Part shown: positions 23,914 through 34,195 of the stretch, piece after piece
Layout: each line of letters opens with the position of its first letter
Numbering within the stretch: the stretch's first letter is position 1
Program-made: the position numbers and the translations under genes
The notes under the pieces: generated by a model
Database searches by the model: none
The model's input: the letters and a program-made list of their open reading frames with translations, nothing else
What the model was told of the DNA's origin: nothing
From: Candidatus Dadabacteria bacterium CSP1-2
GTDB lineage: Bacteria > Desulfobacterota_D > UBA1144 > Nemesobacterales > CSP1-2
Direction of reading: 5' to 3'
NCBI GenBank assembly: GCA_001443445.1
Contig: LDXN01000021.1
Coordinates: 1 to 43,035, forward strand
Length of the DNA: 43,035 nt

Positions 23914-23942
23914 TTGACTCCAATCAAAATATTATAAATACT
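23914..23942 (+). promoter_or_regulatory. Candidate promoter of tRNA-Gln
   Basis: TTGACT at 23914-23919 and AATACT at 23937-23942 are separated by 17 bases. The start would fall a few bases before the tRNA at 23959. The -35 matches the consensus at five of six positions and the -10 at four. Confidence 0.45.
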
Positions 23943-23958
23943 AAAAAAACACCTTTGG

Positions 23959-24032
23959 TGGGGGATCGTCTAACGGCAGGACGATGGGCTCTGGACCCAT
24001 TAATCTAGGTTCGAATCCTAGTCCCCCAGCCA
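23959..24032 (+). tRNA. tRNA-Gln, anticodon CUG
   Basis: Acceptor arms TGGGGGA and TCCCCCA pair fully. The D arm is GTC ... GAC. The anticodon arm ATGGG-CTCTGGA-CCCAT carries anticodon CTG. The T arm is CTAGG-TTCGAAT-CCTAG. Discriminator G is followed by an encoded CCA at 24030-24032. It reads CAG codons. Confidence 0.96.
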
Positions 24033-24299
24033 GTTATTTCCCGCTATAGTATAAGGTATTATTGAATTGCGCCATTAATCGCACGAGGATCTGTCCTAAG
24101 CTTGGTCCCCGATTTAATCAGGGAAGGAATAGCACTCCCACGTTATTGTAGAGACACGCCATGGCGTATCTCTACTTCTAGATACAATAGAGTTGCGCCA
24201 GAGCCTGTCCAAAACGAGGTCGAAGGGATTAGGATAAATGGATTTAACCGACATAAGACACAAGAGCGTTAATCCATTATATTATAAAATCTTATAAAC
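24033..24299. repeat. Gene-free interval with a GTAGAGAC-family palindrome
   Basis: The palindrome at 24148-24175 (GTAGAGACACGCC ... GGCGTATCTCTAC) has one mismatch and belongs to the family of 10772-10799. The stretches at 24085-24125 and 24195-24230 resemble degraded dispersed repeats. No gene or clear promoter is supported. Confidence 0.7.
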
Positions 24300-26873
24300 A
24301 TGCCCAGAGAAACACTAATTGATTTCTTTAATGACCTTTCTAATAAACAAGGCGAATTTATTGTTTATGACGATGGCTACCGAGGCTGGACATATACATA
24401 TAGGGATGTCGTCGTTTCTGCAAAGGCCTTTTCGCTCAAACTGCGTGCCGAAAATTTCAAGAAAGGTGACAAGGTTATCTTCTGGAGCGAGAACCGAGCA
24501 GAGTGGGTAATCACATTCTGGGGATGCCTTTTAGCAGGCGTAGTGGTTGTGCCTATTGATTACCAAGCTTCCTCCGATTTCCTTCTAAGGGTACAGCAAA
24601 TCGTTAAAGCCCGCTTGATCTTAATTGGTGAAGAGGTATCCCCCGCTTCAATAGAGAAAGGAATCCCTGTCTGGCGCCTTAGAGATATCGAGTGGGCTAT
24701 TGATTCGACCTCTGATAACCATGACAAAATGATTGATCACACTTATGAAAGTAAAATCAGCGAAACCCAGTCTTCTGAAGCAGTTAATAAAATCACAAGG
24801 GACGATATTGCAGAGATCATCTTCACGTCTGGGGCAACGGCAGAACCAAAGGGGGTCGTAATCACTCATCGTAATATCCTTGCCAACATCATTCCGATCG
24901 AGCATGAAGCTTTGAAGTTCCGGAAGTATCTCCGCCCATTCTCTCCTATTCGATTTCTAAATCTTCCCCCATTAAGTCACCTCTTTGGACAGGCTACGGC
25001 TATCTTCGTCACACCTATGCTCTCGGGCACAGTGGTCTTCATGCGGGGCTATAACCCGCACGAGATTGTGAAGCAGATCCACAAGCGGCGTATATCTGTT
25101 CTAGTGTGTGTACCAAAGATGCTCGACGTTCTCCGCTCTTATATCGTACGCATTGAGCCTAGCTTAACTAAACTACCCTACAAAAAGCGGCACATCGCTT
25201 TACGTTGGCTTAAGCACTGGAAGATCCACCGCCTATTCGGTCTTAAATTCTGGAGCATCGTGGTGGGGGCTGCTCCACTCGATCCTGAGCTTGAAGAGTT
25301 CTGGTCAAGCCTCGGTTTCATTGTGATTCAGGGTTATGGGCTTACCGAGACAGCCCCTATAGTAAGTTTCAATAACCCCCTCGACACACAAAAGGGATCT
25401 GTCGGAAAGGCAATCCAAGGCGTTGATGTGATGCTCGCTCCTGATGGCGAGATCCTAGTGCGCGGAGAGATTGTGACACCTGGGTACTACCATGCGACTG
25501 CAGAGACTGCTGAAGCATTCGAGGATGGCTGGTTTCACACAGGTGACATTGGCGCCTTCGATAAAGAGGGCCGCCTTTACATACGCGGCCGGAAGAAAGA
25601 GATGATCGTTACCCCTGAAGGGCTTAACGTATTTCCAGAAGATGTTGAGCGCGTTCTTAATGCTATTCCAGGTGTAGTCGAGTCCGCCGTTGTAGGTGTA
25701 AGAATCGGCGGAGAAGAGCGCATACATGCCGTGATTGTACTAGATTCCAGCAAATTGGGAAGACAATACGTGGCAGACCCGAACGAGGTGATGCGTCTGG
25801 CAAATTTACAACTAGAGAGCCATCAGAAGGTACGTGGTGTGACAATATGGCCCGGCGAGAAGCTTCCGCGCACCGAGGGGACACAAAAGCTAAAGCGACT
25901 TGAGATCAAGGAGTGGATTGAGAAGGAAAGATTACCGTCTGAAGCTCCTACTTATGATGATACGATCGAGTCACTCATAGCAAAGATTGCTGGCTACCGT
26001 CCTTCAAAGCCCGGTATGACTATAGAGGAGCTTGGCCTTAGCTCACTTGAGCGAGTGGAACTCCTTATAGAGCTTGAGGAGAAATTTCAGACAAGAATAG
26101 ATGAGCTCGCCTTTGCCGAGGCTCGTAACGTTGGAGATATTCGCTCGCTTATCGAGCGTTCATCTTCTGAACCTGTAATTGAGCCAGTAGAGTTTCCTTC
26201 ATGGAACCGTCACTGGATTGTGCGTATGATCAGACGGCTTAGCCTCGCAACATGGATTCTTCCCCTCTGCCGCCTTTTTGCTTCGATTCGAGTGGGAGGA
26301 CTCAAGGAAATCGAGTCGCTCGATGGACCTGTAATATTTGCTGCAATTCACAGAAGCCATATGGACACCCCTGTAATGTTTTCAGCACTACCTCCCCGCT
26401 TTAGATATAATCTTGCACCTGCAATGTCCAAAGAATTCTTTAAGGCGCACTTCTTTCCTAAAGAGCACAAATGGTGGCAGTGGTTCGTCAAAAGCCTGCA
26501 GTATTATCTTGTAACCTTCTTCTTCAACGCCTTTCCGCTACCACAACGTGAGGCGGGAGCGCGTCAAGCGCTTCGTTATATAGGAGAGATGGTGGACGAT
26601 GGCTTCTCAATCCTCATTTTTCCCGAAGGAGGACGCTCCGATAGTGATGAGATCAAGCCATTTCAACCTGGTGTCGCCCTCATAGCGTCCCGGCTTAAAC
26701 TTCCTGTGGTTCCAGTTCTCTTGGAAGGAACGGAACGTGTGCTCCCTCGCAATTGGAAGACGGCACGTCCCGGACGCATACGAGTGGTCTTCGGTCCTCC
26801 ACTCCGACTTGAGGGTGATGATTATCAATCACTTACAAAAAATGTAGAGGAAGCAATTAGGCAATTGAAGTAA
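24300..26873 (+). CDS. Aas-like fusion: acyl-ACP/CoA synthetase - acyl carrier domain - PlsC acyltransferase
   Basis: This encodes 857 residues in three domains. Residues 1 to about 540 are an AMP-forming ligase (P-loop FTSGATAEPKGVV at 175-187, IQGYGLTETAP, WFHTGDIGAFDKEGRLYIRG and the final KEMIVTPEGLNVFPEDVE region). Residues about 555-630 are an acyl-carrier domain with LGLSSLERVELL, where S582 is the expected phosphopantetheine site. Residues about 660-857 are a PlsC-type acyltransferase with H684 and D689 of the HX4D motif (IHRSHMDT) and FPEGGRS. The E. coli Aas logic is activation of free fatty acid, then transfer to lysophospholipid. The built-in carrier domain could hold the activated acyl chain. 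No membrane transporter domain is present. G+C is higher than in the neighbours (34 of 60 at 25441-25500 by hand), suggesting later acquisition. Confidence 0.88.
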   Translation: MPRETLIDFFNDLSNKQGEFIVYDDGYRGWTYTYRDVVVSAKAFSLKLRAENFKKGDKVIFWSENRAEWVITFWGCLLAGVVVVPIDYQASSDFLLRVQQIVKARLILIGEEVSPASIEKGIPVWRLRDIEWAIDSTSDNHDKMIDHTYESKISETQSSEAVNKITRDDIAEIIFTSGATAEPKGVVITHRNILANIIPIEHEALKFRKYLRPFSPIRFLNLPPLSHLFGQATAIFVTPMLSGTVVFMRGYNPHEIVKQIHKRRISVLVCVPKMLDVLRSYIVRIEPSLTKLPYKKRHIALRWLKHWKIHRLFGLKFWSIVVGAAPLDPELEEFWSSLGFIVIQGYGLTETAPIVSFNNPLDTQKGSVGKAIQGVDVMLAPDGEILVRGEIVTPGYYHATAETAEAFEDGWFHTGDIGAFDKEGRLYIRGRKKEMIVTPEGLNVFPEDVERVLNAIPGVVESAVVGVRIGGEERIHAVIVLDSSKLGRQYVADPNEVMRLANLQLESHQKVRGVTIWPGEKLPRTEGTQKLKRLEIKEWIEKERLPSEAPTYDDTIESLIAKIAGYRPSKPGMTIEELGLSSLERVELLIELEEKFQTRIDELAFAEARNVGDIRSLIERSSSEPVIEPVEFPSWNRHWIVRMIRRLSLATWILPLCRLFASIRVGGLKEIESLDGPVIFAAIHRSHMDTPVMFSALPPRFRYNLAPAMSKEFFKAHFFPKEHKWWQWFVKSLQYYLVTFFFNAFPLPQREAGARQALRYIGEMVDDGFSILIFPEGGRSDSDEIKPFQPGVALIASRLKLPVVPVLLEGTERVLPRNWKTARPGRIRVVFGPPLRLEGDDYQSLTKNVEEAIRQLK

Positions 26874-27008
26874 TTTTAAGTGTGCGATTAAAAAGAACTC
26901 ATTAATAACCTAAATTTGGATGATTTAGGTAGAAAAGGTAAATTATATAATGATTTCTTTATGTTGTCGTTTTGAATAATTACAAGATTGAGCTACAGAG
27001 ATAATCGA

Positions 27009-27479
27009 ATGTATGATATAGAAACTCTTCGGCGGATTTTAAAAGAAAATCACACTATTGCTGTAGTTGGACTTTCGGCAAACTGGTATCGTCCAAGCTA
27101 TTTTGCAGCGAAATACCTTCAGGATCACGGGTATAGGATTATTCCCGTAAATCCTGCCTACAAGGAGGTATTAGGAGAAAAGTGCTATCCGAGTCTACTT
27201 GATATTCCAGAGAAGGTAGACGTTGTTGATATCTTCCGCAAGCCAGAAGATGTGCCAGAAATCGTTGAGGATGCAATCAAAATCGGCGCAAAGGTTGTGT
27301 GGATGCAACTAGGAATCATAAACGAAGAGGCTGCCAAAAGGGCTCAAGAGGCAGGGCTTGAGGTAGTTATGAATCGCTGCATGAAGATCGAACACGCACG
27401 TTTATTTGGAGGACTTAATTTTATTGGAGTCTATACAGGTGTGATTTCTTCTAAAAGACCCAGGTGGCTACCGTATTAA
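27009..27479 (+). CDS. CoA-binding domain protein (YccU type)
   Basis: From ATG 27009 this encodes 156 residues; an in-frame TTG at 26988 would add seven, and neither has a strong ribosome binding site. The single CoA-binding Rossmann-like domain has TIAVVGLSANWYRPSYFAAK, GYRIIPVNPAYKEVLGEKCY, VDVVDIFRKPEDVPEIVEDA and KVVWMQLGIINEEAAKRA. It lacks the catalytic parts of acyl-CoA synthetases. The conserved MNRCMKIEH is typical of the YccU group, whose role is not established. It precedes metY by about 160 bases holding two palindromes. Confidence 0.9.
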   Translation: MYDIETLRRILKENHTIAVVGLSANWYRPSYFAAKYLQDHGYRIIPVNPAYKEVLGEKCYPSLLDIPEKVDVVDIFRKPEDVPEIVEDAIKIGAKVVWMQLGIINEEAAKRAQEAGLEVVMNRCMKIEHARLFGGLNFIGVYTGVISSKRPRWLPY

Positions 27480-27488
27480 AAGACCGTC

Positions 27489-27556
27489 ATTCCCGCATGA
27501 TTTTAGCGGGAATCCATTATTATTCTTGTGGATGCCCGATAAATACATTCGGGCAT
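27489..27556. repeat. Two short palindromes upstream of metY
   Basis: ATTCCCGC ... GCGGGAAT lies at 27489-27513 and ATGCCCGA ... TCGGGCAT at 27532-27556. Relatives are at 17924-17977, 18046-18070 and 10979-11003. The interval lacks the recognisable core of a SAM riboswitch. Confidence 0.75.
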
Positions 27557-27618
27557 GACAAAATGTAAGATATGAGTAATTAAAGAACATTGTGTTCTTT
27601 CTTCCTAGTGGTTAATAG

Positions 27619-29092
<1,474 letters not shown>

Positions 29093-29111
29093 TATTCAAA
29101 AAGGTAAAGGC

Positions 29112-30290
29112 ATGGCCTCCAAGGAACTCGGGGAATCCCCAGTAGTTATTGTAGAGCACGGCTCTGTCGGGCTAATTGAAACCAAATACTATACTTTTTC
29201 ATACCCTCCAAATAAGTTCGTTCTTGATAATGGTGAAAAACTCGGACCGATTACGTTTGCTTATGAAATCTACGGTAAGTTAAACGAAACTAAAGATAAT
29301 GCAATTCTAATTGAGCATGCCCTTACAGCAAGCGCCCATGCCGCAGGTAAACATAGACCCGATGACAAATACCCCGGCTGGTGGGATGTTATGATTGGTC
29401 CGGGAAAGGCTTTTGACACTAATAAGTATTTTGTCATTTGCTCAAATATTCTAGGTAGCTGCTATGGTTCAACGGGGCCCTCATCAATTAACCCAGAAAC
29501 AGGAAGACCCTACGGTTTGACATTTCCTCTAATCGGAATACGTGATATGGTACGCGTCCAGAAGGAGCTTACCAGACATCTCGGAGTTAAGCAGATTCGC
29601 AGCATCGTAGGGGGTTCAATGGGAGGGATGCAAGCAATCGAATGGGCACTTCTTTATCCCGACATGGTAGACTCGATAATTCTCATTGCCTCAGCACCAA
29701 GATCAACCCCACAGTCTATCGCGATTCACAAAGTTGGTCTTCAGGCCATTATGGACGACCCAAACTGGAACAACGGTGATTATTATGGAAAAGAACCACC
29801 TAATAAAGGGCTTGCAATTGCAAGAATGATCGGTCACATAACATATCTAAGCGACGAGTGGCTATGGCAAAAATTCGGAAGAAGACACACGGATCCAGAT
29901 ATGATGAAACTTCGTTTGGACAGCAAGTTTGAGATAGAAAGTTACCTCGAATATCAGAGCTCAAAGTTTGTCAAGAGATTCGATGCAAACAGTTATATCT
30001 ATCTTATGCGGTCAATCGACATCTACGATGCCGCAGAAGGATACGCAAACCTAGAAGAATCGTTCAATAGAATCAAATGTAAAAAGGTTCTTGTGTCGTC
30101 CTTTTCAGCAGACTGGCTTTATCCCGCATATCAGTCAGAAGAGATTGTAAAAGCACTTGTGGAAAACAACATTGTCTTCACTTACAGTAAAATTGAATCC
30201 GCCTATGGACATGATTCGTTCCTTCTCGAACACGAGAAGCTCACTCATCTTATTACCAACTTTTTGGATTCATTGGAAAAAATAGAATAA
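29112..30290 (+). CDS. metX: Homoserine O-acetyltransferase
   Basis: From ATG 29112 this encodes 392 residues. An upstream GTG at 29085 is in frame but lies inside a palindromic repeat, so it is less likely; AAAGG precedes the chosen ATG. MetX is an alpha/beta-hydrolase-fold enzyme that acetylates homoserine from acetyl-CoA. The nucleophile is S169 in SIVGGSMGGMQAIEWALLYP. The oxyanion and family motifs include HALTASAHAAG, VICSNILGSCYGSTGPSS and FPLIGIRDMV. The acid and base are in VSSFSADWLYPAYQSE (Asp) and YGHDSFLLE (His). Some relatives use succinyl-CoA, which cannot be excluded by eye. It forms a pair with metY. Confidence 0.95.
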   Translation: MASKELGESPVVIVEHGSVGLIETKYYTFSYPPNKFVLDNGEKLGPITFAYEIYGKLNETKDNAILIEHALTASAHAAGKHRPDDKYPGWWDVMIGPGKAFDTNKYFVICSNILGSCYGSTGPSSINPETGRPYGLTFPLIGIRDMVRVQKELTRHLGVKQIRSIVGGSMGGMQAIEWALLYPDMVDSIILIASAPRSTPQSIAIHKVGLQAIMDDPNWNNGDYYGKEPPNKGLAIARMIGHITYLSDEWLWQKFGRRHTDPDMMKLRLDSKFEIESYLEYQSSKFVKRFDANSYIYLMRSIDIYDAAEGYANLEESFNRIKCKKVLVSSFSADWLYPAYQSEEIVKALVENNIVFTYSKIESAYGHDSFLLEHEKLTHLITNFLDSLEKIE

Positions 30291-30488
30291 TACCATATAT
30301 ATCCCTTCACTATTTCTGATTTTATAATCCTCTGGTGAGAAGAAAACTTCAAGATTATACAAATATTTATTACAAACAAAAACTCGATTCTTACATCTTC
30401 ACTTGCACATCTCTATCCAAATCTTCTTTCTGAGATTGGGATATTCGTGCTTGCTAGGTTATAAAGTTGTTCCCATCAAAAAATGTTT

Positions 30489-30722
30489 TTAGCTTTTTAA
30501 TAATTCATTAAACTCTTCAACACTCAAACCGGATTGGCGAATTAGCTTTCTTAAAAGTCCGGGTTTCAGAGTTTTGTGATTTGGAATTGTTAGGGGCAGA
30601 TGCAATTGCGGATTTTTCTCATTACGCATCCGAACATGACTTCCCTTTTGACGAACGACTTTATAGCCGATTTTTTCAAATACTTTAATTGCCTCTCTGG
30701 CAGAAATAATTGGGATTTTCAT
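30489..30722 (-). CDS. hicA: HicA-type mRNA interferase toxin
   Basis: This encodes 77 residues of the dsRBD-like HicA fold. Landmarks are ISAREAIKVFEKIGYKVVRQ, the catalytic His in KGSHVRMRN (H29) and the ending LKPGLLRKLIRQSGLSVEEF. HicA cleaves mRNA when free of HicB. It lies downstream of hicB on the same strand with 60 bases between, the order that lets the antitoxin be made first. No clear ribosome binding site is seen. The interval 30291-30488 is unassigned. Confidence 0.93.
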   Translation of the reverse strand: MKIPIISAREAIKVFEKIGYKVVRQKGSHVRMRNEKNPQLHLPLTIPNHKTLKPGLLRKLIRQSGLSVEEFNELLKS

Positions 30723-30782
30723 ATTTCATGGGTAAAAGGGAAATCTGCTAATTTGTCAAGACCCCTAGGAATAACTGGATTT

Positions 30783-31031
30783 TCATACGGTTACCGTAAC
30801 ACTGCCAATTAACACATGAGCAGTATCGGGAATTAGTTCGCCATGTTCTTTCATATCCTCAAGGCAAAGCTCAATAGCCTCTTTTATATTCTCAAGGGCT
30901 TCCTCAATCGTATCGCCTTGACTAAAACAGCCAGATAGAGACGGACAGGAAACTACATAACCTCCTGTTTCATCGGGTTCTATAAGTACCTTAAAGTCCA
31001 AAACTCCCGGGAGTTTCTTTCGTTTTGCCAT
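30783..31031 (-). CDS. hicB: HicB-type antitoxin
   Basis: This encodes 82 residues with FKVLIEPDETGGYVVSCPSL followed by SGCFSQGDTIEEALENIKEAIELC across the hinge, the partial RNase H-like HicB fold that masks HicA. The C-terminus is short (ELIPDTAHVLIGSVTVTV) and has no obvious helix-turn-helix or ribbon-helix-helix, so autoregulation by this protein is not evident from sequence. It is the first gene of the pair. Confidence 0.93.
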   Translation of the reverse strand: MAKRKKLPGVLDFKVLIEPDETGGYVVSCPSLSGCFSQGDTIEEALENIKEAIELCLEDMKEHGELIPDTAHVLIGSVTVTV

Positions 31032-31153
31032 TAGAAAACCTCCACTTTCATTATACCAACTTATTAGAACAGAATAAAATTTGCAAATGCTTTTGAATTC
31101 ACTGGATTGAATAGTTCCTAGTTAGAAAAACCTGGGGGCAGACCTGGGTGTGC

Positions 31154-31927
31154 TTACCTGCCTTTAAATACAGGCTGGCGCTTCTCTAGAAACGCCCTCA
31201 TACCCTCTTGAGCATCCTCAGTGAGTGCACTTGAGGCCATAACCTCTACCGCATACGCATATGCCTTCGGTTGGTCGAGGTCTATCTGAGCGTAAAATGC
31301 TTGCTTGCCGATACCCTTCGAGAGTACGCTTCCACGCGTCGCACGCTCAAGGAGAGAACGAGTTTCTTCATCAAGCCTCTCTGCTGGGACAACTTTATTT
31401 ACAAGCCCCCAGTCGGCGGCTGTCTGTGCATCAACCGGATCACCTGTCATCAGCATCTCAAGCGCCCGCTTACGACCAATAGCACGACTTACGGCAACCA
31501 TTGGAGTTGTACAAAACCATCCACCTTTCCCACCGGGAGTAGCAAAGTATGCTTTTTCCGATGCAACAGCTAAGTCACAGGTAGCAACAAGCTGGCAGCC
31601 CGCTGCCGTTGCTAAACCGTGTACTCTCGCAATAACAGGCTGTGGAATTGACTGCATTGTCGTCATCAGTTCGGTACAAGTACTTAGGAGTGCTCGCATG
31701 TCATTTAAGTTACGCCCAGCCATATCAGAAAAGTCATGACCGGCCGAGAATACTGGACCGTTAGCAGCAAGTATAACCCCGCGGCATTTGCCCGCACCAA
31801 CTGTGCGAAATGCATGTACAAGCTCTTGCATATGGTCGAGTGAAAGAGCGTTGCGCCGCTCCGGACGGTTCATCACTATCATAGCAAACCAATCGTCCTC
31901 AAAAAGCTCTATGCTTTTATATGTCAT
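31154..31927 (-). CDS. Crotonase-fold protein, ECHDC3-like enoyl-CoA hydratase homologue
   Basis: This encodes 257 residues of the crotonase fold. The oxyanion-hole segments are PVFSAGHDFSDM and HGLATAAGCQLVATCDLAVA. The two catalytic glutamates of true enoyl-CoA hydratase are absent: the first position is Gln (AGCQL) and the second lies in FATPGGKGG. FATPGGKGGWFCTTPMVAVS, then ALEMLMTGDPVDAQ and the ending FLEKRQPVF resemble ECHDC3. Simple hydration is therefore doubtful; another acyl-CoA reaction or a non-catalytic role is possible. G+C is high (33 of 60 at 31561-31620 by hand), as in the Aas-like gene. It stands alone between hicBA and a CBS protein. Confidence 0.88.
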   Translation of the reverse strand: MTYKSIELFEDDWFAMIVMNRPERRNALSLDHMQELVHAFRTVGAGKCRGVILAANGPVFSAGHDFSDMAGRNLNDMRALLSTCTELMTTMQSIPQPVIARVHGLATAAGCQLVATCDLAVASEKAYFATPGGKGGWFCTTPMVAVSRAIGRKRALEMLMTGDPVDAQTAADWGLVNKVVPAERLDEETRSLLERATRGSVLSKGIGKQAFYAQIDLDQPKAYAYAVEVMASSALTEDAQEGMRAFLEKRQPVFKGR

Positions 31928-32027
31928 AATAACCCTCCACTACCCAAGAATAACTTGAGCCACCTGATAAAAAATTTAACATAAGCACAGGGCTCCCTTC
32001 TGAAACAAGCATGATATCGCTAAAGAT

Positions 32028-32504
32028 TTATTTCCTTACAATTTGATCTAATATTACATTGCGATGTGGTCCAAAAGCATACTCTTGAAGCAGTTCGAGT
32101 TGGTTCTTCAATTCATCAACCAATTTCTGTTGCAGGTCCCACCATGAAAGCATTCCGTAATAATTTTCTTTTTCATCAAGTACTACCAAATGAGAAATAT
32201 GGTGTGTATCCAAAAGTCTGATACAGTCGAAGAACGAAGAATCGAGTCCAACAGTTACTAAATCAGCGCTCATAATTTCAGATACAGTCACATCCGACGG
32301 CCTCTTGCTCATGGCAACAACCTTCGTTGAAAAATCGCTCTGCCCTACAACTCCAACCAACTTACCGTTCTTTATAACTCCTATAGTTCTTACCTTGAAG
32401 TTCCTGAGCTTCAACGCGGCTATGTCGGTAGTGTCATCAGCATCCACAGAATATATCTTCTCCCTCTTACCAATTATATCCCTAACCTTTAGATTTTCTA
32501 TCAT
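32028..32504 (-). CDS. Two-CBS-domain protein
   Basis: From ATG 32504 this encodes 158 residues. A GGGGTGG stretch five bases upstream supports this start over the GTG at 32513. The first CBS module covers residues about 5-65 (VRDIIGKREKIYSV and VRTIGVIKNGKLVGVVGQSDF). The second covers about 75-135 (VSEIMSADLVTVGLDSSFFD and ISHLVVLDEKENYYGMLSW). A short charged tail follows. CBS pairs bind adenosine ligands such as AMP, ATP or SAM and usually regulate a partner, which is not evident here. It is divergent from the sulfurtransferase gene with 238 bases between, an interval in which I see no gene. Confidence 0.9.
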   Translation of the reverse strand: MIENLKVRDIIGKREKIYSVDADDTTDIAALKLRNFKVRTIGVIKNGKLVGVVGQSDFSTKVVAMSKRPSDVTVSEIMSADLVTVGLDSSFFDCIRLLDTHHISHLVVLDEKENYYGMLSWWDLQQKLVDELKNQLELLQEYAFGPHRNVILDQIVRK

Positions 32505-32742
32505 GGATGCCACCCCTGTAGCTAATTATTACCCGCCCCATTGATAACGGGTTATATTTGTAGAATAGCACAAATTGAAGAAAAAAAGAACAAGAATTAA
32601 ACTTACAGTTCTAATACAGGTAAACAGGCTAAGTGCATTAGCATGTCTATGTTTATTGCTTTCTTGAATTACATATATTACAATTGAAGCACTTCATAGG
32701 TTTCTGCCAAAAATAAAAAATTAGAAAAGTAAGGAGGTAGAC

Positions 32743-33588
32743 ATGGCAAAATATACACATCCAGAGGTTTTAGTCAGCACACAATGGGTTTCAGAACACC
32801 TAAATGACCCAACTATCAGAATAGTAGAATCCAATGAGGACATACTCCTCTATGATATAGGGCACGTCCCTAGAGCAGTGAAAACCGATTGGCAGGGTGA
32901 GCTTCAAGACCAGCTTATCCGTGATTATATAAACGTAGAGAAGTTTGAGAAACTAATGTCTGAAAAGGGCATTGCTAATGATACTGCTGTTGTTTTCTAT
33001 GGAGATAAAAACAACTGGTGGGCGTGTTATGCGTTTTGGACATTTAAGCTCTTTGGGCATGAGAAGTGTATGGTTATGAATGGCGGTAGACAGAAATGGA
33101 TAGCAGAGAACCGTCCATTAACAAAGGACGTCCCGTCATATCCAAGGACTAACTATAAGGTATCACAAGTTAATGAATCAATAAGGGCATTTCGTGATAA
33201 TGCCATGAAGCATACAAATGCAAAGAAGCCTCTTATTGATGTGCGTTCACCTAAGGAATATACAGGGGAATTGCTTCATATGGAGGCTTATCCCCAAGAA
33301 GGAGCGTTGAGAGGCGGGCACATCCCGGGAGCTAAAAATGTACCCTGGGCTCGAGCAGCTAACGAGGATGGAACTTTTAAATCCGCTAACGACCTAAAAG
33401 CAATATATCAGGGCGAGGTAGGACTAAAGCGAGGTGATAATATCATTGCTTACTGTAGAATTGGAGAGAGGTCTTCACATACTTGGTTTGTTTTGACATA
33501 TCTCCTAGGCTACAAAAGGGTCAGGAACTATGATGGGTCATGGACAGAGTGGGGGAATCTTGTAAGAGCGCCCATCGAAAAACCTTAA
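32743..33588 (+). CDS. Thiosulfate sulfurtransferase (rhodanese, two domains)
   Basis: This encodes 281 residues with a strong ribosome binding site (AAGGAGG). The inactive N-terminal rhodanese domain ([20 protein letters not shown] to [14 protein letters not shown]) is followed by the active one. The active-site loop is [14 protein letters not shown] with C238 as sulfur carrier. The CRxGxR form with a basic residue favours thiosulfate over 3-mercaptopyruvate. [19 protein letters not shown] is also typical. It moves sulfane sulfur to cyanide or a thiol acceptor. Its neighbour downstream is an Fe-S scaffold, so a role in sulfur supply is plausible but inferred. Confidence 0.93.
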   Translation: MAKYTHPEVLVSTQWVSEHLNDPTIRIVESNEDILLYDIGHVPRAVKTDWQGELQDQLIRDYINVEKFEKLMSEKGIANDTAVVFYGDKNNWWACYAFWTFKLFGHEKCMVMNGGRQKWIAENRPLTKDVPSYPRTNYKVSQVNESIRAFRDNAMKHTNAKKPLIDVRSPKEYTGELLHMEAYPQEGALRGGHIPGAKNVPWARAANEDGTFKSANDLKAIYQGEVGLKRGDNIIAYCRIGERSSHTWFVLTYLLGYKRVRNYDGSWTEWGNLVRAPIEKP

Positions 33589-33618
33589 TTAGAATGTAAC
33601 CAGCCACGTTGGCAAAAG

Positions 33619-33690
33619 GAAGGAGTCAGAATTCAGAATCCAGAAGAAAAGAAGAGGGCTTCTGACTCATGGCTTCTTGATTCTAACTTA
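33619..33690. repeat. Imperfect inverted repeat, GGAGTCAGAATTCAGAATCC type
   Basis: A left arm with AGTCAGAATTCAGAATCCAG and a right arm with CTTCTGACTCATGGCTTCTT form an imperfect hairpin between the sulfurtransferase and scaffold genes. The centre is purine-rich. This is the style of a common dispersed intergenic element; its presence upstream of the scaffold gene suggests the two genes are not tightly coupled. Confidence 0.65.
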
Positions 33691-33753
33691 GTATCTTAGT
33701 GTCTTTGTAGCTCGACAGTTATTTATAAGAAGATAACTTCAAGGTAAACTCTT

Positions 33754-34182
33754 ATGGGTATGAACAGTGAAGAACGATTGGCGTTTATTCTAGACCACTA
33801 CGAAAATCCTAGGAATCGCAGCGCACGTGATGACGCCGATGTGGTTCAAAAATGGGGAAACCCGGGCTGTGGGGATATTGTGACGATTTATCTAAACGTT
33901 GATGATAAAGGTCACATAACAAACGTTACATTTGAAGGAGAGGGATGTACGCTTAGCCAGGCTGCAACCTCTATAATTACTGAAATGGTTATTGGTAAAA
34001 CACTTGAGGAAGTTGAATCAATGAGTCCTAATGTCATTTCAGATATAGTAGGACTAGAAATAGCGATGAACCGTCCAAAATGCGCGACTTTAGGGCTTAC
34101 CAGTGTTAAAATGGCTATTAGCGAATGGCGAAGAAAAAAGATGCTAGATGAAATTGAGGAGGAGAAAAGTTTATCAAGGTAA
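33754..34182 (+). CDS. Fe-S cluster scaffold, IscU/SufU/NifU N-terminal type
   Basis: This encodes 142 residues. The three cluster-binding cysteines are present in the expected places: C39 in WGNPGCGDIV with the adjacent conserved D41, C65 in EGEGCTLSQAATS, and C110 in RPKCATLGL. HYENPRNRS at the N-terminus matches the family. It lacks the NifU C-terminal domains. A cysteine desulfurase would normally be adjacent; none is found here. The C-terminus is a charged helix (WRRKKMLDEIEEEK). Cluster assembly in the cytosol is the family role. Confidence 0.92.
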   Translation: MGMNSEERLAFILDHYENPRNRSARDDADVVQKWGNPGCGDIVTIYLNVDDKGHITNVTFEGEGCTLSQAATSIITEMVIGKTLEEVESMSPNVISDIVGLEIAMNRPKCATLGLTSVKMAISEWRRKKMLDEIEEEKSLSR

Positions 34183-34195
34183 GAAGCCTCCTTCA

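Noticed and set aside
23830-23958. Possible preQ1 riboswitch upstream of queF and the 59-residue gene
   Set aside because: No preQ1-I hairpin with A-rich tail was found on the minus strand; only a good ribosome binding site is clear.
31305-31739. 144-codon frame on the plus strand inside the crotonase gene
   Set aside because: It is fully antisense to a well-conserved gene, and long antisense frames are expected in this higher-G+C stretch.
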